A stretch of 64,000 nucleotides of DNA from Halobacteriales archaeon QS_5_70_17 (lineage in GTDB: Archaea > Halobacteriota > Halobacteria > Halobacteriales > Haloarculaceae), in the NCBI GenBank assembly GCA_003021975.1, contig PXRR01000012.1, forward strand, positions 5,972 through 69,971, written 5' to 3'. Under the pieces are notes generated by a model. That model saw only the letters and a program-made list of their open reading frames with translations. It was not told the DNA's origin and searched no databases. This document shows positions 9,749-20,994 of this stretch, piece by piece; the stretch's first letter is position 1; each line of letters opens with the position of its first letter. The position numbers were made by a program, and so were the translations under genes.

Positions 9749-10207
9749 GTAAGCGGTGATAGCCCCCCGAGGAAAAACGTTGCGAGAACCCGCTTCGAGG
9801 TGACGTCAGAGCGGTATCGGATCCCGCGAACCTTGCCGTCCGGAACCGGCGGAGCTTCCGACCGATCGTCCGGTATTAGCACGAAAAGAGCGAACGAATA
9901 GACGACCGTTCGGATCTGAGTCGACACTGTTTCGTTCTTTGGGGGCACGTCTCACACAACGTTTATGCGTATCTGCATGATTCTTTACCGTATGGACTCC
10001 GCAAGTCCCGTTGGAGGTCGCGTCGGAATTCAGTCCGCCACCGCCGAGGACGTTTTTACACCGACTGGGAACTTTGCGGGGAAATCCGTCACGTGGCGCA
10101 CGAATCCCGTCGACGCTTCCCCCGGGAACGCGACGACGCGACTGCGCCCGCGCTATCGCGACGGAGACAACCACCCGGCCGCCGGAGACGGCCACCGTGG
10201 CTGATCG

Positions 10208-11263
10208 ATGAGCACGTCCCGTCACCCGGTCGCCCTCCGCCTGGAGCGACAGGTCGGCCGCGGTACGCGCCTACTCGGCACCGTGATGGCGCTGCCGCTG
10301 GTCGACGGCATCTTCCCCGCCCTCGTACTCGCCGGCGCGCTGACCGCCGCCGGTGGCAGCGCCCTCTCGATCACGGGCGTCCTCGAGGTCGGCCTGCTCG
10401 TGTTCGGCGGCAGTGCGACGCTCGCCGTCGTCCTCGCCGAGATGAAGGGCAGCCGCCGCCAGCGCGCCGCCGGCGTACTCGCCGTCGGTGCGCTGGTCGT
10501 CCCGCTCGCGGCCCTCGAAGCGGCGCTCGCGCCGACCCTCGAACAACTGCTCGCGATGGCCGTCTTCGAGCGGTTCGCGGCGCTGGTCATCTTCGCGATC
10601 GCGGCCAAGACCGCCAGTTCGACCGTCGGGGAGTGGATCCCGCGGCCCGGCGCGATCATCGGACTGGGTCTGGTGGCGAGCCTCGACGTCTCGGGTGTCG
10701 AACTCGTCGTCGATCCGAACCCGACGCTCGTGGGCGCCGCCGCGGCCGCTGCCGGCGTCGGCGTCCTGTTCGCGCTCGTCGTCGCCCTCGCCGGGCCGAC
10801 GCTGCGGGGCCTGGTCGACCTCGACCGGTTCCGCTTCGGCAGCGCCGTCGCCCTGGGGATCCTTCCGCTGACGCTGCTCGGCGTCGTCCCGAGCGATCGC
10901 CCGCTCGCGCTGGCGGTTCTCGGCGTGACCTGCCTGCTGTCGCTCGATCCCGACTCCGAGGAGGAGGCGACCGACGCCGCCGCTCCCGACCGAGGCCCGG
11001 ACCCGGATCTGGATTCGGACCCGAGAACGGACTCGGGCTCGGAGTCGGTTCCCGGGTCGCCCGCCGGAGCCGATCCGGCGGAGTCGGAGACCGGAGCGGG
11101 ACCGGAGCCGGAACCAACCCCGGCTCCGGGGACCGCCTCGGCGGCTGGCGTCTGCGGGGCCGAGCCGCCGACCCCCGAGGCTGTCGACGAGAGCGGTACG
11201 CTCGCCGACGGCGACGAGGACGGCGAGACGGGCCGCGATCCCGAGCGGGTTCCGTGGCTTTAA
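10208..11263 (+). CDS. haloarchaeal multi-TM membrane protein (probably DUF5794)
   Basis: Multiple hydrophobic segments with an acidic, low-complexity C-terminus; next to the 11288 zinc-ribbon gene. Confidence 0.7.
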   Translation: MSTSRHPVALRLERQVGRGTRLLGTVMALPLVDGIFPALVLAGALTAAGGSALSITGVLEVGLLVFGGSATLAVVLAEMKGSRRQRAAGVLAVGALVVPLAALEAALAPTLEQLLAMAVFERFAALVIFAIAAKTASSTVGEWIPRPGAIIGLGLVASLDVSGVELVVDPNPTLVGAAAAAAGVGVLFALVVALAGPTLRGLVDLDRFRFGSAVALGILPLTLLGVVPSDRPLALAVLGVTCLLSLDPDSEEEATDAAAPDRGPDPDLDSDPRTDSGSESVPGSPAGADPAESETGAGPEPEPTPAPGTASAAGVCGAEPPTPEAVDESGTLADGDEDGETGRDPERVPWL

Positions 11264-11287
11264 CGCCGTCGCGCTCCGCCGTCCGGT

Positions 11288-11518
11288 ATGAGCCAGAACC
11301 GCGTCGTTCAGGGGCGGATGGTGACCCCCGAGAGTCTCGGAGAGATGATCGAGGGCGAGTCGATCATGGACGCCGAGGCGATCGAAGACGCCGACCGGGA
11401 CTGCCCCCAGTGCGGCGGTGACGTCCTGAAAGTGGGGTACATGCCGAGCATCACCGCCTTCGTGACCGGATACAAGTGCCAGGAGTGTGACTGGCAGGAG
11501 CGCGAGACCGAGGAGTGA
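11288..11518 (+). CDS. small zinc-ribbon protein (probably DUF5795)
   Basis: CPQCGGDVLKVGYMPSITAFVTGYKCQECDWQERETEE. Confidence 0.75.
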   Translation: MSQNRVVQGRMVTPESLGEMIEGESIMDAEAIEDADRDCPQCGGDVLKVGYMPSITAFVTGYKCQECDWQERETEE

Positions 11519-11662
11519 GCCCGGAAGGGCGGCGCGATCCGGCGAACGGGGATCGACGACCGGCGCTCGCGTCTGCCCGCGGCTCCGTCCCCGGATCGGT
11601 GGCCTCGGGACCGCTCCCCGAACCGAAACCGCTTTAGGGCGGATCGCCCTTGTCCGAGACGC

Positions 11663-11839
11663 GGGGACGTGGCCAAGCCAGGCATGGCGACTGACTCCAG
11701 AGGCCACGCGCCCGGGACGAGACTCCAGACTGATATACCGAGCGGCCGGCTGATCACCGACCGCGTTGACGACCCTCTGGAGTTCCGAGGCGCAACCGGA
11801 GATATCAGTCGATCGGGGGTTCAAATCCCTCCGTCCCCA
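11663..11839 (+). tRNA. tRNA-Trp (CCA) with 103-nt intron
   Basis: Exon 1 11663-11700 (GGGGACG... ACTGA-CTCCAG), exon 2 11804-11839 (ATCAGT...CGTCCCC-A). Joining gives anticodon arm ACTGA-CTCCAGA-TCAGT. Intron 11701-11803. Confidence 0.95.
11701..11803 (+). ncRNA. tRNA-Trp intron, likely box C/D-type 2'-O-methylation guide
   Basis: ACTGATAT (11729-11736) complements ATATCAGT at the 3' splice/exon 2 (11802-11809); TCTGGAGT (11776-11783) complements ACTCCAGA of the anticodon loop (11694-11701). Confidence 0.75.
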
Positions 11840-12035
11840 TTCTGATCTTTACCTTTTTGATTAGCCGAGAGAGTATCGTTTAGCGACTGTTCGTTCTGGA
11901 CGTCCGTAGGTTCGGCGACGTCGAGGCGGCCGATAGAGGGTCTGCGGCGCTCTTCGAGGCGCTCGCGGTCGCCAGCGACGTCGTAGCTAGCGGTAGACGG
12001 AGAGCGTGTGTATAACACGCTGTCTGTTCTCAGTC

Positions 12036-12332
12036 TCACAGATCGCTCTTGGCCAGACTCGTCCGCCAGAGGATTCCGCCACCGCTCACGATCAGGAGCA
12101 GGCCGAGCGGAGCGAGAAGAATCACGGCCGGGACTGTACACGTGTTCACCCCACCATCGGGCGTGTAGAGCAATCGGCCGTCCTCGTACCCGACAAATTC
12201 GACGCCACCGGGAGGCTCGCCATGGTACCCGGCGTCCGAACAGGCGACTGTCCCACCGAGCCCGAATCCGACGAGAATCGACACGAGTCCCCCGATCCAG
12301 CAGACGGCGACTGCTGTGTCGGCGGTCCCCAT
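12036..12332 (-). CDS. small membrane protein
   Basis: MGTADTAVAVCWIGGLVSILVGFGLGGTVACSDAG...VPAVILLAPLGLLLIVSGGGILW; two TM segments; start chosen at 12332. Confidence 0.55.
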   Translation of the reverse strand: MGTADTAVAVCWIGGLVSILVGFGLGGTVACSDAGYHGEPPGGVEFVGYEDGRLLYTPDGGVNTCTVPAVILLAPLGLLLIVSGGGILWRTSLAKSDL

Positions 12333-12492
12333 CGATCGGATGATTTGGGCGATTTTCCAAAAGCATTCGCTACAGTGAAACCACTGTTTGAACGATACGT
12401 GGCCCGCGTCTGGCAGCGAATACCTGAAGAGAACGACACAGAGCGTGTGGGTTGTATTACCTGGCGGTAGCACCAATGATGCGTACCCGTCG

Positions 12493-13044
12493 TCACCGCA
12501 GGCCAAAGACGGCGAGACACGTTATCCAGTCGTCCCCATTCGGGTTTGGGACGTTGATTGCCGCTGAGTACGCTCCCGAATTGAGCGTGGCCGACTCGGT
12601 GATGTATCCGACGACCGTTTCGACGCTCCACGTCTCCGAGTCGCCGGATGCGACCGTCAGCGTCCCGCCACCAGACCACTCCTGTTCAATCTCGGACCAG
12701 CCGGACGCGCTCTTCTTCCGCACCGACCACGAGTACGGGTCGAACGAAAGGTCGGTTGCTGACTCGTTCGCGAGGGTCAGTTCGAGCGAGTCGGGCGCGT
12801 CACCGACTGTCGGCGATGGAAGGAGGTACACTGGGGCCGAATCGGTCTCGACCGTCTGCGAACACACAGTAGCGTCCCCACCATCGTACGGCGGGCACTC
12901 GAAGCTCGCAATCTCGTCTGCCGATACTGGCGTTGCCGTTGGGGCTGTAGATTGCTCCACCTCACGAGAGGTACAGCCACTGAGGAGCGTACTTCCTATG
13001 CCTACCGCGTAGAGGACCGCACGCCGGGACCAAGGGCGATCCAT
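12493..13044 (-). CDS. putative lipoprotein
   Basis: MDRPWSRRAVLYAVGIGSTLLSGCTSREVEQ with a twin Arg and lipobox LLSGC. Confidence 0.7.
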   Translation of the reverse strand: MDRPWSRRAVLYAVGIGSTLLSGCTSREVEQSTAPTATPVSADEIASFECPPYDGGDATVCSQTVETDSAPVYLLPSPTVGDAPDSLELTLANESATDLSFDPYSWSVRKKSASGWSEIEQEWSGGGTLTVASGDSETWSVETVVGYITESATLNSGAYSAAINVPNPNGDDWITCLAVFGLR

Positions 13045-13257
13045 GTCAATGGTTTGGTTTCTGAGTGAGATATAGTTTCAGGGCAAAGAGACCGCAACTC
13101 CTGCTACACACGCGGCGCGTGTCTATCAGTACGGCAGGGCCTATCGCCACCGACTTTCGACCGTCGTTCGGTATCGGAGGCCGAGCACAGAGGTATTGAA
13201 CTGCTGGATGGTCGTCGGTGAGAGTTCCACGCGGGATATTCGGTGGTAGCCGACGCC

Positions 13258-15804
13258 TCACTGCCGCGTCTGGCGGTAGATCTCCAGGGCGTCGGAGATG
13301 TCGAATTGGCCGTCGTCGTTGACGTCGAACCGGCCGGGGACGTGGTTCTCGTCGGAGACGCTGCCGGCGTTCTTGACAGTTAGCGTCGCGGTCACGTCGC
13401 TGTCCGGATCGACCGTCAGCGTGTAGTCGCTGGCCTCGACGACGCGGCGGTCGAATCCGGGCACGTCGCCCGGGACGACTTCCAGCGCTCCGAGGTCGAC
13501 GTCGAGCGAGACGGTCTCGGTCTCGCCGGGTGCGAGACTGACGCGCTCGTAGCCGACGACCCGCTGGTCGCGGTGCATGACCGAGCCGTAGGACTCGGTG
13601 TTGTACAGTTCGACGATGTGGTCGCCGGCGACGTCGCCGGTGTTGGTCACGTCGACGGTGGCCGTGACGGTCCGGTCGCCGGACGGCCGCCCGATCGTCG
13701 ACGGTGACACCGAGAGGTCCGCGTACTCGAAGTCGGTGTAGGAGAGGCCGTGGCCGAACGGGTACAGCGGCTCGTGGAGGTTCGACGAGCGGGCGGTGTG
13801 CCGGACCGGACCGTGGCCGACCTCCTGGGGCCAACTGAAGCCGAGTCGGCCCGAGGGGTTGTTGTCACCCAGCAGCGTCTCGGTGACGGCCGTACCGCCG
13901 CCACTGCCCGGTTGTCCGGCGAACAGTAGCGCGTCGAGTTTCTGGAAGGTCTGCCGGCCGCCGCGGGGCGCGCCCGCGTACTCGACCCCGATGACGGGGG
14001 TGTCGTCGCTCGTGTTCGCGACGACCGTGTCGACGATCTCCTGCTGGGCGTCGGCGAGTTCGAGGGTGTCGCGGTCGCCGAAGCCCTCGTTGTGGGGACC
14101 CTCACCGAGGACGACGACGACCGCGTCGGCGTTCGGAGCGGCGCTCTCGACGTCGCTGCGCTGCTGATCGGTGAAGCCGTAGTCGCCGTTCTCGCTGTTG
14201 GTGTCCTCGGGGACGTCCCACCACTGGGACTTCTCGAAGTCCGTCGGCACGTGGGTCACCTGGCTGCTGGACAGCGCCGCCTCCAGCTCCTCGATCATCG
14301 TCGATCCGGCCGGACGGGGCCCGCCCTCGGAGAGCGATCCGCCTTCGATGCCTTGCCAGCCGAGCGTCCAGCCGCCGTGTTGCATCAGGATGCGGTTCTC
14401 GATGCCGGTCTCGGGGTCGACGCCGGGACCGGTCACCAGCACGCTCTCGTCGCCCGACAGCGGCAGGATCGGATCGCCGCGTTCGGTCGCGGGCTCGTTT
14501 TTCAGCAGGACCATCGACTCGCGGGCGAGGTCGGTCGCCATCGACAGCGACTCGTCGTTGCCCACGAGGTCGGCGACCTGGGATTCGTCGGCGTAGGGGT
14601 CCTCGAACAGGCCGAGGTCCTCTTTGAGTTCGAGGATGCGCCGGACCGACTCGTCGATGCGGTCCCCGGAGAGTTCGCCCTCGGCGACCAGTTCCTCGAC
14701 GAACGTGACGAACTGGCCGGGCGTGACGCTGTCCTCGTTGGTACTGCCGAGCATGGCCATGTCCACGCCGGCCTCGATGGCGGCTTTGGTGGCCATCTTC
14801 TTGCCCTCCCTCGTGTCGGGGAAGTAGTCGTGGAGGGAGATCATCCGGTAGAGGTCGTTCCAGTCGGTGAGGGTGACGCCCTCGAAGCCGTACTCCTCCC
14901 GGAGGACCTCGGTCAGCAGCCAGTGGGAGGCGTGGGCGGGGACGCCGTTGACCGAACCGCTGTTGACCATGACCATGCCCGCGCCCTCGTCGAGCGCGAC
15001 CTCGAACGGTGGGAGCAAGGTTTCGCGGAGGTCACGGAGCGACGTTTCGGCCGCCGCGCGGTCGTTGCCGTTGTGTGGCGCCTCGTAGCCGGCGAAGTGC
15101 TTGACCGTCGACGTGACGCGGTCGTTGCTCTCCAGGGCGCGCCGCCGGGCGAGCGACACGTCGCCGAGCAGTTTGGGATCCTCGCTGATCCCCTCGAAGT
15201 ACCGGCCCCAGCGGGGGTCGCGCTGGAGTTCGACTGTCGGCGCGAACGTCTCGTGACAGCCCGTCGCTGCGATCACGTCGGCGGTGTGCTGTTCGGCCTG
15301 CTCGATCAGGTCTACGTCGCGGGTCGCACCCATGTTGAGGCGCTGTGGGAGCATCGTCGCGCCGTCGACGTAACACGCGCCGTGAACGCCGTCGATGCCG
15401 AAGAAAAACGGGATGCCGTGTTCGGAGTTCTCGACGTTGTACTCCTGGAGGGCGTTGATCCGTGACACCAGTTCCTGGGGATCGAACGTCGGCGGGTTCG
15501 ACCCGCCGGAGAGTACCGATCCGGCACCGAGCGACGAGAACAGGTCGCCGACGGCGTCTACGTCGAAGATATCGGGCGCGTCACCCGACGGATCGAGCGA
15601 TCCGATGGCCGGCTGGATCATCTGCCCCGCCTTCTCGGCGACCGACATCCCCTCGATGAGTTCGTCGATCGACCGGCCCTGTGCCGCGACGCCCGCGCTT
15701 GCGCCGACGGCCACCGCCGTCGCCCCTGTCGCCTTCATGAACGTCCGCCGCGAGGGTCCGCCACCGATAGACGGCGTACCCCGTTGGTCGCTGTCGTTAC
15801 CCAT
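13258..15804 (-). CDS. exported glycoside hydrolase family 3 beta-glucosidase with Fn3-like domain and dockerin-like tail
   Basis: Tat signal SRRTFMKATGA; GIDGVHG, KHFAGYE, LTDWNDL; C-terminal RFDVNDDGQFDISDALEIYRQTRQ. Confidence 0.93.
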   Translation of the reverse strand: MGNDSDQRGTPSIGGGPSRRTFMKATGATAVAVGASAGVAAQGRSIDELIEGMSVAEKAGQMIQPAIGSLDPSGDAPDIFDVDAVGDLFSSLGAGSVLSGGSNPPTFDPQELVSRINALQEYNVENSEHGIPFFFGIDGVHGACYVDGATMLPQRLNMGATRDVDLIEQAEQHTADVIAATGCHETFAPTVELQRDPRWGRYFEGISEDPKLLGDVSLARRRALESNDRVTSTVKHFAGYEAPHNGNDRAAAETSLRDLRETLLPPFEVALDEGAGMVMVNSGSVNGVPAHASHWLLTEVLREEYGFEGVTLTDWNDLYRMISLHDYFPDTREGKKMATKAAIEAGVDMAMLGSTNEDSVTPGQFVTFVEELVAEGELSGDRIDESVRRILELKEDLGLFEDPYADESQVADLVGNDESLSMATDLARESMVLLKNEPATERGDPILPLSGDESVLVTGPGVDPETGIENRILMQHGGWTLGWQGIEGGSLSEGGPRPAGSTMIEELEAALSSSQVTHVPTDFEKSQWWDVPEDTNSENGDYGFTDQQRSDVESAAPNADAVVVVLGEGPHNEGFGDRDTLELADAQQEIVDTVVANTSDDTPVIGVEYAGAPRGGRQTFQKLDALLFAGQPGSGGGTAVTETLLGDNNPSGRLGFSWPQEVGHGPVRHTARSSNLHEPLYPFGHGLSYTDFEYADLSVSPSTIGRPSGDRTVTATVDVTNTGDVAGDHIVELYNTESYGSVMHRDQRVVGYERVSLAPGETETVSLDVDLGALEVVPGDVPGFDRRVVEASDYTLTVDPDSDVTATLTVKNAGSVSDENHVPGRFDVNDDGQFDISDALEIYRQTRQ

Positions 15805-16466
15805 CGTGGACAGAACGTCCAGTAGCTAGTTTATAAAAATTCGTCAAACTGTAACCGCTAGTATTATTGACTTCATCAATCTTATCATGGCGGGAACGTC
15901 CGAATACTGAACGGGACAACGGTTAAGTACGGAATCACGTCGAACGTTCGAGCACAGCGGCGTACGGGCCTGAACGCCGAGGCGGCTTTTCGAACAGTTC
16001 TCTTCCCCGTCGTGCTCCGGCCGTGGTACTCTTGGTGCGCTGCGACCGCTCGGAGTCGCCGCCGTCGAGATCGGCGCCCGGGCGGACCGTCCCCGGGGCT
16101 CTCGCGCCTGCTGTGAATCCCGCGAGCGCGAGGACAGTCTGCCGCTCCGAGTACTGGGACCCCCGCGCCTGCGGCACTCGTCTCTCGCGAATCCGGTCTC
16201 TCACCGCGAGAACACTCGTCGGTCACGTAGACGTGAGAGACACGCGGCACGCGTCCCACAGAGAGCCGCCGAGCACGCCCGGACGATTCCGATCTGTCGG
16301 AACAAGTAGGAGCCGCCGGGAGAGAACCGCGGGTGAGCCGGCTCTCTCGCTCCCGTTTCGGAAGTATCAGTAGCGATCCGTGAGCGGAGCCAGAACCCGC
16401 CGATAGAATAAGTTCGCAAATCAGACAATCTATTTGGGTATCCGGCAGATGTCCTTGTCGGATTGA

Positions 16467-18695
<2,229 letters not shown>

Positions 18696-18858
18696 CCCGA
18701 CCCGTACACCGAGTCGGTAGTCGCGTACGACGTCTCGCTGGAGCGTGACCGGGGATCCCGGTCCGGCTCCGAGACGAGAGCGGGAACGTTATCGAGTGGG
18801 GCCGACGGCCGCGGCTCGTCCCGAGAACCGTTTTTGCGGATCGGAACCAACGGGAGCT

Positions 18859-19059
18859 ATGGACGCACACCAGCTGATCGAGCTCGGTCTCCACTACGTC
18901 GCGATGCTGTTTGCGGTGTTCCTCGTGCTCTTGGTCGTGCGGACGCTCGTCGGTTCGGTCGGATTCTGGATCGAACTCGGCATCGTCGTCGTCGTCGCTG
19001 CGGCGTACCGGCCCGTCGTCCGCAACCTGGGTATCGCACCCGCCGCCTGGGAGGGCTGA
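18859..19059 (+). CDS. small membrane protein (66 aa)
   Basis: MDAHQLIELGLHYVAMLFAVFLVLLVVRTLVGSVGFWIELGIVVVVAAAYRP. Confidence 0.65.
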   Translation: MDAHQLIELGLHYVAMLFAVFLVLLVVRTLVGSVGFWIELGIVVVVAAAYRPVVRNLGIAPAAWEG

Positions 19060-19149
19060 GTCGACGCGCCTCTCGGGAGCGTCGACTCACGACCCGCGGT
19101 CCCGTCGCTCCAGTGGGAAGACGCGCGCGGAGTGACAGTCCCGGCGACG

Positions 19150-19878
19150 TCAGTACGACTGGCACTCCATCTCGGGCGGTTCGACCGGGTCGACCTCCCC
19201 CCAGGAGTGGTAGTCGACGACGCCCTCGGCGAACTCGATCCGCCGCAGGTAGCCGGTCTCGACGCTCACGTAGTAGGTGACGTCCTCGTCGTAGTCGTTC
19301 GACCCCTCGGCGGGGAGGGCGAAGACGTACGTCTCCTCCCCGTCGAGGGTGGTCCGGCCCGCCGCCGTGATCTCGGGGTCGGCCTCCGCGTCGCTCTCGT
19401 AGCGCTCCGGATCGACCTGGGAGTCACCGCCCGGAACCTGATCGTCTCCCGCGTTCTCGAGACACCGGCCCTCGTCCGGGAAGACCGTGTACGTGTTCCC
19501 GTCGACGCTGTGGGACTCGACCGTCCAACCGTCCGCCTCCGTGCGCGTGTAGGTGTCGCCGTCGTGGTAGCGCACCGCGATGACCTGCTCCCGGTCGTCC
19601 AGGGTGATCTCCATCGCGTACGATGGCTCGAACCGGACCACGTCGCTCAGTTTCGGTCCGCTCTCCTCGATCGTCTCGGCGCTCTCGCCGGACTCGTCGT
19701 CCGTCGCTGTGTCGGTCCTCTCCCCGCTGGGATCGTCGGTCGGAGTCCCAGTCTCGGTCGTCTCGCTATCGTCGCTCGGCTCCTCGTCGGCCCCGCACCC
19801 GGCCAGCGGGAGCGCGGCGGCCGCCGCCAGGACGAACCGTCGTCGTATCGTGTCATGTGTTGACACACGATCCCGCAA
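19150..19878 (-). CDS. putative lipoprotein
   Basis: RRRFVLAAAAALPLAGCGADEEPSDDSETTETGTPTDDPS then a beta-rich domain. Confidence 0.7.
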   Translation of the reverse strand: MRDRVSTHDTIRRRFVLAAAAALPLAGCGADEEPSDDSETTETGTPTDDPSGERTDTATDDESGESAETIEESGPKLSDVVRFEPSYAMEITLDDREQVIAVRYHDGDTYTRTEADGWTVESHSVDGNTYTVFPDEGRCLENAGDDQVPGGDSQVDPERYESDAEADPEITAAGRTTLDGEETYVFALPAEGSNDYDEDVTYYVSVETGYLRRIEFAEGVVDYHSWGEVDPVEPPEMECQSY

Positions 19879-20040
19879 AGTGTGTCTCTTCTGACGACGG
19901 ATCTGCGGCCGATAGTCCAGATCGGGGCGCTCGTTAGTTCAAACTGCTTCGGGAGGAATTCCCGCGCCCGCTCGCGGGTCCGGGGAGGCCGGGTGGGACC
20001 AGCTGCTACAGGGTGGCCGGTATTCCCGTCGCCGCACCCG

Positions 20041-20226
20041 TCACTCCTCGTCGTCGTCCGCCTTCATCTCCCCGAGGCGGTCGACGAGTTCCTCGGTGGA
20101 GCTGTCGCCGTCGACCGACACCTCGCCCTCGTGGTCGTGTTCGTGGACGTTGATCCCCTCGCCGCCCTCGTCGGTGTCGACCTCCTGGTTCTCCTGTTCG
20201 GACTCGTCGTAGCTTCCGAATCCCAT
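20041..20226 (-). CDS. small acidic protein (DUF5786-like)
   Basis: MGFGSYDESEQENQEVDTDEGGEGINVHEHDHEGEVSVDGDSSTEELVDRLGEMKADDDEE. Confidence 0.75.
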   Translation of the reverse strand: MGFGSYDESEQENQEVDTDEGGEGINVHEHDHEGEVSVDGDSSTEELVDRLGEMKADDDEE

Positions 20227-20369
20227 CACTAGCCCGGGGCGATCCGGCCTGAAAAGGAGCGCGGTTCCCGAACCGTCCCGAACGCGACGAAACGACCGCT
20301 CGGGGGCGCGGTCGGGGCCGGTCGCCGACCGTGCGAAGGTTCACCACGGTTCGGGCCGTACCCGGTCCC

Positions 20370-20894
20370 GTGAGTGGGCTCGTCGCCACCCTGCAGATCG
20401 GCGAGCGACCGCCGCTGGGCGGCGGTCTGCGCCCGGCGGTCGTCGCACACCTCTACGGCGGCTCCCTGCCCCGGTTCGTCGTCCACGAGGTCGGCGACGA
20501 CGGGACGATGCGCCGCGTCGAGGGAGCCTACGCCCCGGAGTTCGACGCCGATCCGGCCTACCCGGTGACGGACCTCCTGCTGGCGACGCGGCGCGAGGGG
20601 TCGGCGGCGGCCCAGCGGCTGACCGTCCTTTCCCGGAAGGCGGCGGCCAACTACGGGCGGTCGTTCCGCGAGATGGTCTTCGAGAGCGCCGTCGCCCGCG
20701 GAGCGCCGGGCTACGGCCGGCTCTTCGAGGCGCGCAGCCAGCTCGAGGCCCACCCCTACGAGGGGGTGATCGCTGTCACCTTCCTCCCGGGAGTCGACGC
20801 CGTCGTCCGGACCTCGATCGCGGACAACGTCGCCCGGATCGGCCCCACCGACGCGACGCTCGCGGACGGCGAACCTGCGGGGAGCGGCGAGTGA
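20370..20894 (+). CDS. conserved hypothetical protein
   Basis: GTG-start ORF VSGLVATLQIGERPPLGGGLRPAVVAHLYGGSLPRFVVHEVG...; start uncertain. Confidence 0.6.
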   Translation: MSGLVATLQIGERPPLGGGLRPAVVAHLYGGSLPRFVVHEVGDDGTMRRVEGAYAPEFDADPAYPVTDLLLATRREGSAAAQRLTVLSRKAAANYGRSFREMVFESAVARGAPGYGRLFEARSQLEAHPYEGVIAVTFLPGVDAVVRTSIADNVARIGPTDATLADGEPAGSGE

Positions 20895-20994
20895 GCGTCC
20901 GGGTCGCCGCCGATCGATCCGCCGACCGCCCCGGGGAGCGATCACTTCCGCCCCGGGCTCAACAGCTACATACGAGCGGCCGTGGAGTCGGGGT

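Noticed and set aside
8315-9901. 528-aa plus-strand ORF over guaB, plus other long mirror ORFs (14092-15465, 16473-17672, 20959-22245, 27491-28972, 48783-50042, 56979-58460, 59931-61691)
   Set aside because: Antisense shadows of confidently identified genes, produced by GC-rich codon bias; compositions are low-complexity (V/D/G/R) with no recognisable domains.
11487-11753. 88-aa ORF and other ORFs over 11660-11840
   Set aside because: Overlap the intron-containing tRNA-Trp.
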